Shown here: in pieces, positions 44,741 to 58,443 of the stretch | Position numbering within the stretch: position 1 is the stretch's first letter | How the letters are laid out: the number at the start of each line of letters is the position of its first letter | NCBI RefSeq assembly: GCF_023101765.2 | Contig: NC_064226.1 | Span: 6,936,001-7,000,000, forward strand | DNA length: 64,000 nt | Direction of reading: 5' to 3' | Origin: Spodoptera frugiperda | Taxonomy: Eukaryota > Arthropoda > Insecta > Lepidoptera > Noctuidae | Translations under genes and position numbers: made by a program | Notes under the pieces: model-generated | What the model saw: the letters and a program-made list of their open reading frames with translations, nothing else | What the model was told of the DNA's origin: nothing | Database searches by the model: none

Positions 44741-47700
44741 GCTAATTTTGACTTATAGCGTTCTTTATTTTTGGACAATTTTACCGTGTTTAAATTGTTC
44801 TCAATAGCTCTCAAATAATAAAGTAAACACAAATTAAGTGCCGATTAGTAAATTTTGAAACAAATACTAGAGTTATAGTATAATCAAGAACATGTTGTTC
44901 TATTAAAACAATTGTTTAATAAAATTGAATTGGAAGTAATCCGACAAATCGAATTTGTTCAGATTAAATAGACGGGATTAGTGCGTATGTTTTTGTTTGA
45001 TTGAGTTGTTCAGTAAACATGACAGTGAAAAATAACAACTTTAATTCACTAGTGAAAAAATTTGCTAACTTGTCAGTTTGTTAAAATTGTTTGACGTTTA
45101 AGAAAGTGGAAAAAGTAACCGATTAAAAATATTGCGATAAAACTGGTTTTTCAAATGAAATAACAAGTTATTTTATTTTATAGTAGACTCTCAAAACTCT
45201 ATTTAAACCAAAGAAAATCGCTTGAAGCAAATAAACGTATCATTGTTTGTGACTTAAAGTATTTTAATCTGAAAACTAAACTCACTTAGATCGAGATTGT
45301 CTTAGCAAGTACCTAGAAGGCACCCGCGTCGGAATTGAATTAATCTCGTTCTAAAATTTTCACTTGCCACCTTATCTCCTGTCGTATTGTCGTTTTATTG
45401 TGCCTACCCTGGAACCATTAGCGAAAATGTCACAGCGAGGGCATTGTAATCGCGCGCCCGCGGCCTGCCCGCACAATGATGCGGCCGTTCGACCCCACCC
45501 GTCTACACGCGCCTTTTACCTTTACTATGATACAAATTTGAGTTTCTATAATAAATGAGAATAGCCCCAGCACTCGTATTATTTACAGAATAGAACACCG
45601 CTTTACCTTTCACAATCCCGAACCGAATTCCAGAGATAGTCCGATCGACGAGGAAAGCTCAGCCTCGGAACGTATGAATGAGTAAACACTTTTACGAATT
45701 GTGTCGTCTACATTTCACCTCTCGGATTCTTCGCATAGAGTTAGCAAATCTCGCGTGGTGATTCACGTCACGTTGCGAGCGAGTGGCCGACAAAGGAAAG
45801 AGGGCTTGCATACCTTATTACCACCTTTTTGCCAAATCCCCACTTATGTGAAACACGACGCACTCGTGTCGGCAACTCGGAATGACAACTACGTGTTATA
45901 CAAAATGATGTTCTCGGTAGGTGTAATATTTTTATTCTCTCTAGAAAGCTCTTTTAATAATACTATTCAAAATTCATATCTCAACTTTACGAAGGTTTTT
46001 GCTACGGCGTGGATCGTGTTTGTTTTCATTAAATACTTTAGCTGAACAAGCAGTGTAGTGAACAGTGCACACATTCTATCGTGTTGGTTTTATGCGCGAA
46101 AAATATATTCTGTCTGCATACTATGCATAGATCTAAACTATATTTTTATGTGAATTATGCTACCTAAAATAATAATGTAAAGGTGTTTTTTTCTCGCACT
46201 CAAATATTTAATCCTCCAATTTACTAGGACAACAGCAAAAAAGTGGAGCGAGACCTTCCAAGTCATTAGACAATTAGGGGGTATTTATTTCTTTGCATAT
46301 TTCGCCACATCGGAATGTCACCGCGGGTCTCTTTGCAATTAATCAGCAAGTCAATGAGCCGTTTTGTTTGGACATCGCCGATGAGTAATCCTTCCCAAGT
46401 GATTTACTGACGGACCCCGAATATCCCTAAAATAATGTTTATGTCAACTCAGAATTTCATCATTTTTAATGGCAAGCTGCTCTTTCAAATTGAAAAGGTT
46501 TTTACTATTCGTGTTTTTGTTATTTTACTTTGGTAAATTGTCTTGCGTAAATAAATCGATGGCCTATTAAAATGTTTTATAGACAAATTAATATGGGCTT
46601 TTTTATGTTAAAGTTTTATATTTCTTTAATGAAAACGATAATACAATGAAATAGTATTTTCCTTGAATTTAAAATTTTATTTCATATTATCTTTTTTGCA
46701 TTTACAATTTGATATAATTAAAAAAGTAACACTAAACGGCACGATAAACAAACAATACAAATTCAAAACGATAACAATTTCGACAAAATATCGAATGCAA
46801 ATTAACGAACGCAACATTACAAGTTGTTTTCGTCTCAAACAAAACAGGGACGAAGTACTATCTCGCATTTATTACCCTTATCTTATTTGCATGCAATTCT
46901 GTATATTGCTGTCCTCAACATACAACATAAGCCGTGGCTTCCGACTTGTTTATAGAATATTCCCTCATAAACATGCAGATTGCGGATGAGACGCGTTTTT
47001 ATATAAAATTGGGGGATGGGGCGCAGTTTATTTATTACCGTCTTGACTCGACACGTCGCGAGTGACAGAACGCCCGGTTAAGATATTGCGAGTAGTTCAT
47101 ATCGAGATTGAAAGCTCGAATTTTATATGGGGGAATTTTAGATTTAATTTTGTAATGTAGGTTGTTATATTTAGCTGTAAATGTGATCTTTAAATGAAGT
47201 ACAAATGAATGGTTCTGTTTGTTAAAAATGAATTGCAATTACATTTTGCGTAAGTACATAATATGTTATAATGTAAAAACTAATATTCTGTCAAAGTATT
47301 ACCGAATCTATATAGAAAAAGTCATCGTAAAATATAAAATACACATTATTAAGGAGAAGCAAGAAAAATAGAGCAATATAATCGTAAAAGCAAATATTTG
47401 TTTCTAACTATTATTTACCTAAAACGGGCTATTTACAAAATGAAACACAAATCTTTCTAATTCTCTGACATTACAGACTACAATATGTGTAGTTCTAATG
47501 TTACTTATTTGTCTACATAATGATACTAAATAACACTAAGTTTAATAAAACCTAGACTTATTTATTAGAGCATTTCTAATGAATACAGCTATTTTAACTT
47601 AGAAAATCTTTTGTAATTCTCCTTGTATAATAATTTAAGACAAGCCACCTAACAAATAGGCTTTGCTGAAATACTAAATGTGTGACACAATGAGCTCTAA

Positions 47701-50700
47701 CTCGTCAACCACCACTAAAATTATACCTACTTTACAATCCACGATATTTATACCTACTCACCTAAAGATTATTTTTGATGATACCCGAAATTTTATACTA
47801 CCTCTTTAAGAAATTAACATTACATAATAAACTCTACAATGAAGATACGCAAGAGTGGTCACCGGTGACTGCTTGGTAAGCGTTACTATTTTCTTTATCT
47901 CAAAATCATCTTTAAATAGATAGCAAACATTTCCACAGAGGCTAATACATTCTAAATTCCATTGTCCATACTCCACAATGTACCCTGGGCACAGTTTCAA
48001 GTCTAGAACTCATTTAGTTCAACGATTATCGGCTCTGCAACAGATGAGACCGATCGTTCTCACCACATTATGTTATTATATTTTCCTATTGCCGGTCGGT
48101 AAGCTAAGCTGCACTGGATTTTCTCCTAAGTTATTGAGTAAACAAATATTTTCTATGTTAATACCGTTAAGTTTCTTGCCAAGGAAATTTTGCTATCGGA
48201 TATTTTTAGCGTTAACTTTGAGAGTATTCTAATTATCAATTTGTTCGTGATATTATAAATAATATAAAAAAGTTGGTAATTTATGAAAATAAAGAAGAAT
48301 AGTATGATTGTATCTCAACTTTTACTACATATAGCAGCATTTTAACTTAGTTTTTTATCTACATCGTGCTACGAAAATGCTACGAAAGTGCTACGAAACG
48401 TAAAAAGCAATCAAAATAATAGTTGTTCTGTTTGCTTTATACTTAGGTACCTCCTATATAGAATCGTTCACAAGCAAACAATACCCAATAAAACCAAAAT
48501 AATATTAGGAACTGTTCAATAAATATGTACTGAACAAATAGTTAAAGTTTCTATTTCCCAGATCGTGATTTCCGTTCGGAACGAAGGATATAAGTAAACG
48601 ACAAATACTGTGTCCACAAAATGTCCTACACACAATAAAAAGTAAATAATAAAAAAATGTCTTTTCAATGGTACGGTGTTGACTAAAAATAGAGCAAACT
48701 CGAGGGTGTTGACAAAGGTGTCCAAAGGATCGAGGACACGGGTTAGAATAGTTGCCGTAGACCGACGTTGTGTCACTGAAATTAAACGATGTTTGGACTC
48801 ATTTAAACGACCAAATATTATGTAATAAGGTTCAAATTACTTTTTTACTCAAAAAGAACATAGTTCACTTACAATGAGCTTTAATGACTAATTATAACTA
48901 GGTATAGAAAGCTATATGACAGTGATTAAAAAACAAAATCCAATAAAAATAGTGTCTAAATTAATTAATTTTATATCAGCAATTGGCTTGCTTTTACTTT
49001 AAAAATTAAGCACTTTGACAAAACAAAGCGAAACACTTATTCAAATAAAACTTACCTACAATTGTAATAAGTCTGTAGAATATCAATTAATAATCTACTT
49101 TCAATGAAGCTGTAAAGTTTTAAAGTGTCAAAAAGCCTTGAAAAACATACAAGAAACTAATGAACTGGAAAATCCGTTTAGCACAGTTTGAAGGCAGCTA
49201 CGCGCAGCCATGCAGAAGATTACTATGGCGACTTTGTCGAGACGTACTTTTACTTTTATATCTGATCTCTTTCCACCTTTCTTTCTATAATTATGATGTT
49301 ACTAATTCGTGTTAATTAAGTCATAGTTTTAAATTACCTATGTTAAACTGAGTTGTATTATTGCCTTCTAAGGGTGCGTTTCTGAGCTGCGCATTTTCCT
49401 CGCACAGTTACATAACTTAGTATCAGTGGAAACGGTCACATGGTTTCACAGCTTAGCTAATACATCTTCGCTGGTGGAAAAGCGCCCTAACAACTATGTC
49501 CATGTAGTTTATTCTAAAGGATACAGTGATATTCTATACTTATTGGATGTATTCGATACATATACCATTAAATTTAGAAAATTATTTAAAACCATACCAA
49601 GGTTTTGTTTTCCATTCAAAAGCAGAATTAACGTATTTTTCATTGTCTTAAAATGGCAACGCCACAAAAAGATCGTCGAAGCAGCAAGTCCACAATAATT
49701 AGGCAGCGTAAAGTAAAGCCCTCAATGAACAAGCCAGCTCGCAAGTACACAGTCGAACCCTGACACGTTACGGATGAGACCGGGGTAATTAAAAACGTGA
49801 CCGTCATCACTTGTCGTCCAACGCCCATAAGGGTTTTATCTACTGCGAACCACCCTCGAAGCTTTGTTTATTTATTGTAACGAAACTTTCTTGTTTGATC
49901 GCCTTTATAATCAGCTGTGATTATGTGGAAAATTTTGTGGTAATTATGGGATTTGTTTTTTGGGACTGTATACCTTTTTGGCCCCAGATATATAAAGGAT
50001 TAAATCATTTCAAATTAAAAATATACCTTATTTATAGGTCATTATATCATACGCAACAATACAACGTACTAGACTAAGCAAAGTCTGTCCTAATGGAGCT
50101 CTACTTATACCAATATTGTACGATAACTTGTTGAAAGTATCTTTTGCCAAGTACTCCGTCTCAAGTATCAATGGATAGAACAAGGTACTCCAAACACTCG
50201 CCATGGGAAGACACAGGAGGTCGCCAAGTGTAACAATAAGATAAATCATTTTAAAACCATAAAATCTTTTGATGCGTGCGATGATAAATTGGGTAATAAA
50301 ACCTTATTGTGATCCTACAAAGAATAGAATTGACCAGTTTATATAGAAGAGGGAAAGTTTATATGAAAGTACGTAGTTAATTTTAAAGCTCGCTTATACT
50401 ATTTGAATAAACAAACCAGCCTAATAAATTCAGAAGTTTAATCTAGTTTAACTTAATACCGAAAATAGGAAAATCCAAAATAAAATTAGTAATACCACTT
50501 CAAGTGTCACATAAGCACATAAAACGAAGTTACATTCTCCGTACGAGAACAACACAAAGCGGTAGAATACAAACAGGTTTCACTGCAAACTACATTGTAC
50601 ACTCACATTGAAAAATCTCTATTGACACTTCTTAAACTGCGAGCGAGGCCGGGGGTCACCCTAGTAATATTTTTACAACATGTTATTTTTATTTTTATAA

Positions 50701-51005
50701 TGTTACTAAACTGCGAAATATGAGTAGGGAATTTATGTGTAGTAAAAATGTTATGTGTGAGGCGATTGGGTCACGCACGGGGTTCTTAAGGGCCGCTACG
50801 ATTTTTATTAACTGTTTGGATATGTTGTCGCTGTAAAACTAAAACGGACCCTTACTTCGATTGGACATATTGATTGAGGATATCTTTCGTGCTACGTTTC
50901 GTTATGCATTCCTATCATGGTAACGGATAAGGCGTAGACTGTTTAACTTTGTTTGTTTAAAGATTTTAGTACTATTTAGCCATGTTAGGCGATATTATTG
51001 TTGAT
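44741..51005. other. Unassigned 6.3-kb stretch (putative intron)
   Basis: It contains a GC-richer patch at 45420-45510, a candidate regulatory patch at 46310-46400 (CTTTGCAATTAATCAGC, GACATCGCCGATGAG), another at 46990-47110 and the CTACG triplet at 48367. Frames of up to 114 codons (45701-46045) and 108 codons (46663-46989) have no recognised domains. Confidence 0.4.
48367..48399 (+). repeat. Three tandem 11-bp units TGCTACGAAAN
   Basis: The unit repeats exactly three times, apart from the last base (A, G, C), spaced about one helical turn. It shares the CTACG core with the foldbacks at 7.86 and 26.05 kb. Confidence 0.85.
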
Positions 51006-51122
51006 CCAGAGTTGCGGACTGCATAGCGGGCTTACCGGGGCTCCAGCTCGAAAAGCAAGAGTAGGAACGGGATGGTTTTTAGTCAGTATGACTCTAATAC
51101 TCCCTCTCGCCTCGTCCAAGAT
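51006..51122 (+). mobile_element. Family A fragment, plus
   Basis: CAGAGTTGCGGACTGCATAG, CGGGCTTACCGGGGCTCCAG, CTCGAAAAGCAAGAGTAGG and TTTTAGTCAGTATGACTC are in plus order, ending in CCCTCTCGCCTCGTCC. The 132-codon frame at 51072-51470 begins inside this repeat and is therefore not credible as a gene start. Confidence 0.7.
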
Positions 51123-54100
51123 GAGAAAAGTCTATGGATAATTTTCCCTTTTAAAAAAATGGCGATAATAGTCAATGTCGGTTTTCATTTTTATGATGCA
51201 CAAACAATGCAAAGCATATTCTGTAACAAACGTATCAAAAAATTGTTCCAACATCAATTTATTTGTTTCGTCCATTGTAAAACCACACGTTGCTGTGAAT
51301 TAAAGAAAAACATACCTAGGACACGTCACGTCGGCCGCATATCATGCCCGTGGGAATTGTGTCAACCGCGGGATTCAGTTACTATGATTTTTGAAGCTTC
51401 ACCGGATTATTTTTCAATCACTAGCGGTATTTCGTATGATAGCTTAGTTCTTTTTGTCTATCAAAAATAGAAACATATTCGGTTTTCTATGGAATAGGTA
51501 CTATCTTTTGTAACTTGACAATGCTATTTCTTTTTTAAACTATGTATTGTGTAGAATTCTGAGTACTTTTTGAAACCTATCACTAACGCCTCTCAGTAAC
51601 AAACACGAACTAATTGGGTAGAATTAATGCCTCTATATTTTAAGATATTTTAACATAGCTTTGATAAAATTTTCTAACACCAAAACAGTCTCAGTCATTC
51701 TTTAATTTCAAGCCCCAGAGCATTGCTTACAATCCAGTTGTAAATAAACCCAAAAGAAGCAAGATCGATCTGATTGTGACTCGTGACTCACCAACTCTGT
51801 CCGTAAACGCAATGGAAGAGACGCTCACTCACACAAAGCCATTATGAACTACAAATCTTCTCAATTTGGCTGCAACATAAATATTACGAAACAATACTAA
51901 TAAAAGCGATGGATGACTTTTGAATATTTCTGCAGGACGTCCATATATTCCGGCACTATTGTACTGTTGACACAAACTGCCAATACATCTCAACTGTGGA
52001 ATCGATAGCTTTGTGCTATGAAATCATTATTTTGAGGGATGTTTGATTTTATTAATTCCTCTTTAGAATATACTATACGGATCCAATCGCTGATGAATAT
52101 TCAATTAAGGTTTAGGTGTGAACCGAGTAATATACCTTATATCTTCTCCTCAGTTTGAAAAATACCATGCTGAAACCGCATCGAAATCTTTTCAGTCATA
52201 TGCGAGATAATCGCCCACAAACATACAGGTCAAACTGAGAACCGCCTTTTTTGAAGTCTGTAAAAAAATAAAACTATAAGTAAAAAATAGTACAGCTGCT
52301 GTAAGTGTTCTTCATACTTAATTCGAATTAGTACCTCTTTAAAAACAACATACAATTTTTCCAGCAAAAAGTTCTACTAGAAACTAAAATAACCTAGAGC
52401 CTTGTTGATCCCTTTCGAACACAAGCGCGATATTATGTTGAAACAAAGTCGAAATCAGGGGTTTTCGAAACATTGTCTAAGTTACCGCAGCTATTTTACG
52501 CATCAAACTTTCTGTTGACAAAATTTATTCATGACATGATCCCTCGTAAATACATTTGGGACTTTATTGTCGTAATGAATTTGATATGGCTTATGAAAAC
52601 AGACCTTATCTTCTACTCTATTCGGTTAATTTATTTTTAAATGCCCGTTCTATTAGTTTATTTTTTTGCCTCTACTTTTTTCCGTCCATGTTTTTCTAAT
52701 GATGTTTTTGTTACAACATTCTTTCATAGTTTTGAGCCTATGTGTTTGTTATTAACAGCACAACTGAAACGGGAATTATCGAAATCGAAAATCCAAATAA
52801 CATTTTGTAGATGATTACACAAACAAAGCAATTTTGTTTGTGTTGTATAACGTGTGTTGTTATTTTAATGAAACTAGTCACCTAATACCACGACTGACAC
52901 GAAGCGAATACAAAACCAAAGTAAGTTTTTAAAGCAATTACTCGAAGCTATGCCTTAGTGAATTCACCCGCGTACTAGAAATAATTCACTTCAGCAAATA
53001 TTCCAAATATCGCTCTTATTGCTATAACAATTTTGAGCTAGAAATATTTCGCGGATATTAGGCAATTTAATTTTGAATTCAAAGACTAGGATCGCAAAGC
53101 CGAACATATTGCTAGAAAATCAGTTTCGTTTTAAAATCTTTTCTATTGTCTCCGGCAGTGGGAGGTGAAAAGCTCGAGGTGGGACATATTTCTTCGCGCT
53201 TATTTCACCTACTGGCTCTATACAAAATTGATACAATAAATCGAGAACTAACCTACTAGGCAAGCAGCAGCGGGCAGGCGTCTGCTCTCTCCGACTACAT
53301 GCAGATTTCAACGTTTTGTTTTTTACTTGCGGTCGCATTCCATGATCAAATTGAAAATTCCAACCGTTATCTCTTGTAACTGCTTTGTTTTGCTATTTTA
53401 AGTAAACAGATAAAATATTAACCTACATTTAAGAATGTATTACAAAATATATTTTCTTGCAATAATTTTCCTCAACGATTAAGTTTGGGCCAAATTAAAA
53501 CTGTTTCGAAAAATAATCGCATATTCTGACCGCTGATATTTTAATATTAAAAAACAATATCCCTAAAAACTATATGAGATTACGAAAAAATATATTTAAT
53601 ATCCAATTCCTCGGACACAATATATCGGGGAATTTATAAAAAATCCGCATATTAGAAGAAATAGCAAAAAACAAAATTCAATTTCGCCACAAACTATAAC
53701 ATCGCTGACCACAAATTGATAATAAATAAAACCGCTTAAAAACTTTTAATATGAGGAAAGAAATTTATTCACGGAGAACATGTCCTATCAAAATATCTCG
53801 GGCCACACGTTATGTCGGCACATTCTTCTCCTAAATTGAAATTCTCGAACGCTCTCCCTTTACAAGTAGGACGGGTTCAGAGCCAAAAGACAAATACTTT
53901 GAATGTTCGATTAATGTGATCAAATATCATCTTTTCTGTAACGGTTTATTTTATTAAGCTTTTTCTGTTTATTTTTTGCGGTTCGCCTTTATAAGCCCTC
54001 GTAAGATTTGGGTAATTTGATATTTATATATCTTGTAAATATTTTCGTGAGTCGGATTGTGGATTTGTTTTTTAATAATAGACAAGCCGGATATCTGAAC

Positions 54101-54747
54101 AATATTATTTTAATTAAGTTGTTAGGGCTATATTTTGTCTATTATGGTAAAACGTAGATTTTAGTATTGGTCATTTTGCGAACTATTAGACTTAAAATAG
54201 ACTTGACATATTGGAATAGAATAATTAATTGAGTGTCCACTAGTGTCCATCAAGACGGATTTGTCATAGTCATGGGTAAATATCAATTAATTTATTAATT
54301 GTTGTCGAATTTTTAAGGCTTTTAAAATACCTTTAAGGAAAATCGCACACTACTTACTTTTTCTTTCACCAATAAACATTATCGTCAATATACGAGTGCT
54401 CTCATCTCAAACGTATTTCCAAAACATTAAGATTTAACGCAAAGAATTCACTCGTGAATGTTTCCTTTAAAAAATTCGTTCCATTGAATTTTTACAATTA
54501 TTTAAACAATGTCCGTTGTCCTTTCAATTCCAAGCTCAGCAGATTTTTGTTTGACACGTCCATCAATGTTTGTTATTGTCGCGTTGTTTTTCCTTGTCAA
54601 ACAAATCCGCACAATATTCGCGTACATTACAATGATATCTTTTTGAAAGATGGAAAAATGATAATTCTTAGAAACGAAAGATGGAGTCGGTATTACCTAT
54701 TATTTAATTGAAGCAATTTATGTATTTAAGTATGTTTTTATATACGT
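51123..54747. other. Unassigned 3.6-kb stretch (putative intron)
   Basis: AT-rich DNA without recognisable exons, RNA genes or repeat families. The 85-codon + frame at 54454-54711 has no recognised domain. Confidence 0.4.
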
Positions 54748-54977
54748 TCACCCGAAACACCAGAAGCGTTACAAGTGCGTTGCCGGCATTTTGGGGGGTT
54801 AGGATTCTAAGGGTTGTTGGGGAATCGGAGATTGGGAAGGGGGATAATTGGGCCTCCCATAACCTCAGTTACATAACAAAACACAACGCAAGCGTTGTTT
54901 TACGTCAGTTTTCTATGAGGCCGTGGTATCAGTCGAGTCGGCCCATTCACGCCGAATATGGCTCTCCCACACTTGTA
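54748..54977 (+). mobile_element. Family B interspersed repeat, tail end missing
   Basis: It starts at ACCCGAAACACCAGAAGCG and carries TTACAAGTGCGTTGCCGGC, GGGTTGTTGGGGAATCGGAG and the intact hairpin ACAACGC-AA-GCGTTGT, then GAGGCCGTGGTATCA and ATGGCTCTCCCACAC. The T-run end and CCGCCCATGG part are absent. The 93-codon frame across it is an artefact of the repeat. Confidence 0.75.
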
Positions 54978-57295
54978 TACATGAGATAAACAAATAACAT
55001 AATAAATGTTTATATGTAAATAAAGTGCATATTTCATAAAAATCCATGAATTACTTTTAATTACACAAAACTCTCCCGATTACAGAACTCTTGCCCCGAA
55101 AGTCAAGGAAACAAAAAACAAGGTTTAACAAAAAACTTGTATAAAGGTTGTCGAATCCTTACGAGGGATAAGAAAAGGTTGTGTTTTGTCCCAAGAGCTG
55201 GTTATAGGAAAGAGGACTATCCTTGTACATTGATCTGGGAATGTACAGGCTGTTTCATAGAACGTTCTTTGAGGCGGTCGGGCGGACGGGCCTTTGAATG
55301 TTAGCTCGCTGCATTTTGATAGCACTATCGATTTTAACAGTGAATAGATTTTTTTATTTTGTCTTTTCTCTTCATTTTTCGTCGTAAGTGTGTTGTGTGC
55401 CTTTGTTTGGGTGAGATTCTTGTTTTCAGTGTTACTGGAAATTTGTGTGTGTTGTGTATTCTCATTGATTTATTTACTTGGTATTTTTCTTGGCTTTTAA
55501 TTTTTATTTTTCTTTTTTGAGGAGCAACGTATTTTAAACCTCAAAAATGTAACTGATCATGATAAAGCTTATTGTATTATCTACGATTTATTTCCGAAAC
55601 CTCCTACACTACTATAAATGAAACAGCCACAAAAATACACTACAAAATAAGATAAAGGACCGCATTCAATCCTTCTAAAAGCTTACAACTAATCAAATGA
55701 AATAAACTTACGTCTTGAGTCACCCTCAATCATAACTGCCTTCCTTTTCTGACTGGGGTGACTATGACCCCTTCACATTTTTCATTGTCTCTCCTTATTT
55801 TGAATAAAAATTATAGCAACGAAATAACGGAAAGTAATAAATAATAGCATAGTTTCCGCGTACATTCTAGAGCCGAACTTTAAAATGATATTCACGGATG
55901 TACGCCGAATATATTTACATTTTTTTAGATTTTAGTCTGGCAGTTATAGACTTTATCGTTGCTCTTGTGATTTTGAGTGTATGAATTAAGTTTTACGTCT
56001 TACGCTGCACTTAGAGTTATTTCGTGATTATTTGACACAGTGCTTAGCAATTGTTTTCGGAACAAAATAGTTACTAAGTAATCATTAAATGTCTCTGAGC
56101 CCATCTCTTATGGTTGTAGTTAAGGCTGATTAAAATTTGAATGATAAAATAATGCCAATAAAAACTAGGTCTACAAAAAGATTTAGTATTTTGACCTAGA
56201 CCTAAATTTCTAACGTTACAAGCTAGCAAACAGAAGCCTAACTTAAAGCACCAACTAGTATTCACTCAGCATACCACTTAAATCAACAGACCTAAACTTA
56301 CATTACGTAGTCAGTCCGTTTTTAGGCAAAATCGCTAGTAGAAAGATGAAGCAATTATTCAGCTTAGTCATGCATTGTATTTCCGCTCATTAGCTGTATA
56401 TTTATTTAATTTACAACGGCTGGGGGCCGACGATAAGCTTCGGAGCGTGCGCCTCTGTGACTTCGTCGACTGAATAACAATGCAAACGGACGTCTAAAAT
56501 GCTGCTGCTCCGTTATGCAAAAGAAACGAGGAAATTCTATTATCCCCTGGTATCGTTACATTTTAGCGGCGCTGATCTGGTTGTCGATGATAAATTGAAA
56601 AGGAATTCGCGTAATAACGTTTATGGTTTGAATTAATTTCGTGTTCGAAGATACTTTTTGAGTTGTTTCTTCGTTTTTTTTATTTGTAAACGGTGTTAAG
56701 GGTTTTAGATATTTGGTATTGGTTGTGGAACAATAATTTTGAGTTGGGCAATTTCTGGGTGGATACTATTCGATAGATTTTTAATTAACTACAAGAAAAA
56801 TTTATCACGAATCACTACTTTCTCGGTAAAAAATACTATTAAACATACCACGGCAAATGAATGCATAACATCAAGACCACTATAAAACACAGTTCATAAC
56901 TCATACCTCTAAAAAGTACATACAAAAATAAACCCCATCAAATAATGTGCTCATGCAAATACAATTAACTCAAATTAAAAGCTTCTTGTTAATAAACAGG
57001 AGTGTAACAACGTTAATCTGAGAAATAATGAGATTATGAGAATATTTTTCAAACAATCCTTATAGCTCGGTGGCAAATTTTCCGCGTGTACTAAACAACG
57101 CGAGAATTATTGTACCCGTTGTGTTGGAAATGCAAACGAAGACCAGGATTTAATTTGAAAACGTTTGTTACCAAAATCTGACTTGGGTTTTTATTTGCAG
57201 GGTAAAATACTGTGTTAATCTGGGTTTCCATCATAATATTATGTTCTATATGTGTACATTTTATCTAGGAGTATTCACTAAGTACTAATTAGAGT
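54978..57295. other. Unassigned sequence with MITE scrap and one GC-richer patch
   Basis: A family M piece lies at 56036-56101 (TTAGCAATTGTTTTCGGAAC, ATCATTAAATGTCTCTGAG), a half element with one inverted end. A patch at 56415-56620 (GGCCGACGATAAGCTTCGG, CGTTATGCAAAAGAAACG) holds an octamer-like word and may be regulatory. Confidence 0.45.
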
Positions 57296-57475
57296 CTCAG
57301 GCGCCTCAAAGAGCCATCAGACCACCATAGATGGGGCCTAGTAGGGTTGATGTCTGATCTGCGGAGCGGGTTTACCGGGGCTCCAACTAAGCGAAAAGCA
57401 ATTGTGTAGTTTTTAGTCAGTAAGTCTGACACTCTCTGTCGCCTCTCCCAAGGCAAAACCAGTGTACCTTTACAA
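57296..57475 (+). mobile_element. Family A SINE-like element, plus, long form
   Basis: It begins with the 5' block (CAAAGAGCCATCAGACCACC, ATAGATGGGGCCTAGTAGGG), then CGGAGCGGGTTTACCGGGG and TTTTTAGTCAGTAAGTCTG, and ends in CCTCTCCCAAGGC. The poly-A tail is lost. Confidence 0.75.
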
Positions 57476-57779
57476 GCCCCGTTCCTTAGGTCGGGCCAAC
57501 TACAAATTATTACGAAGTTATCTTATTATGATTTGTTTTTGGAGAATAAACAGTATGACCATACCTCATACTCGTTATCATTTATATATCGTTATAGTAA
57601 CATGTTAAAAAAGTTACAAAATTCTAAAAGAACCAAAACCAAAGTTCAACTCTCAAACGCAGAAAAGTCAACATTAGTCACACATCTTACAAACTAACAA
57701 ACAAGCAAAAAACTCGTAAAGCTCACATTTATTGTAGAAAAATAAGTAATAAAGCAAGTGTGGCCACTAAATTCATTTC

Positions 57780-58030
57780 GAATTGTGTGAACCCGTGTAC
57801 GGCATGTTGAGTGGACCCACGTCACGGTAAGAGCAAAGTGGTCCGATAACCGCGCGAAACCGCGGCCTATCGCTTTTTGATGGCATCACTTTGCCCAACT
57901 TGCCATCTGGCGGCCATTAGGTTTGGGATATTGAAAAAGTGAGCCTCGCCGATCGCCGTTCGTACGTAGTTGTGACGTCATGTGTTAGCACTTATATCGT
58001 GAAAAGATGTTCGAGTGTTGGGTTTGAAGA
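57780..58030. promoter_or_regulatory. Candidate cis-regulatory island
   Basis: It is GC-rich relative to its flanks (AACCGCGCGAAACCGCGG, GCCATCTGGCGGCCATTAGG), with a CRE palindrome TGACGTCA at 57973-57980. A donor-like ACG|GTAAGA at about 57837 has no open frame leading into it in a recognised gene. It could be an intronic enhancer or alternative promoter. Confidence 0.35.
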
Positions 58031-58299
58031 TTCGTTTCTGCGAATTTTATTTTAGATCAGTTTTTTGCTGTTTTTAATTGCTTTTTCTTTGTGTATATTG
58101 TGGACTTATAAAATGTGTATTGGTACGCAAATTAATCGTGTGGATATAAAAGTTCAAAAAACAATATAAATTTAAAAATATATTTCTTCTATAAAAGTTT
58201 GTTTTTATTAGTAGATACTAACAGATGTTAAATGAATAAAATCATTAAGATTTGATCCACTTGCTGATCAAAATAGTATTGTCGACTTTCTAGGCACTA

Positions 58300-58443
58300 A
58301 ATGTCCGGAGCTGCGGACTACTTAGCGTTTTTAACGGGGCTCCGGTACGAAAAGCAGGATTAGGAACGGGCTAGTGTTTGTCAGTAAGAGTCGACACTTC
58401 GCCCAAGGCGAGAGAAGTCATTAGATTACTTTCCCCCCTCAAA
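58300..58443 (+). mobile_element. Family A SINE-like element, plus
   Basis: GTCCGGAGCTGCGGACTAC, GGGGCTCCGGTACGAAAAGC and TGTCAGTAAGAGTCGACAC lead to GAAGTCATTAGATTAC and CCCCTCAAAC at the tail side. The 5' block is missing. Confidence 0.75.

Noticed and set aside
45701..46045. 114-codon + frame with a hydrophobic C-terminal half
   Set aside because: No recognisable family, no promoter or polyadenylation context, and frames of this length occur by chance in this composition.
48367..48399. Short tandem 11-bp triplet as a CRISPR or satellite array
   Set aside because: Only three units and no spacers; noted as a possible binding-site cluster.
51072..51470. 132-codon + frame
   Set aside because: It starts inside a family A repeat, has no recognised domain and no splice sites that would make it an exon.
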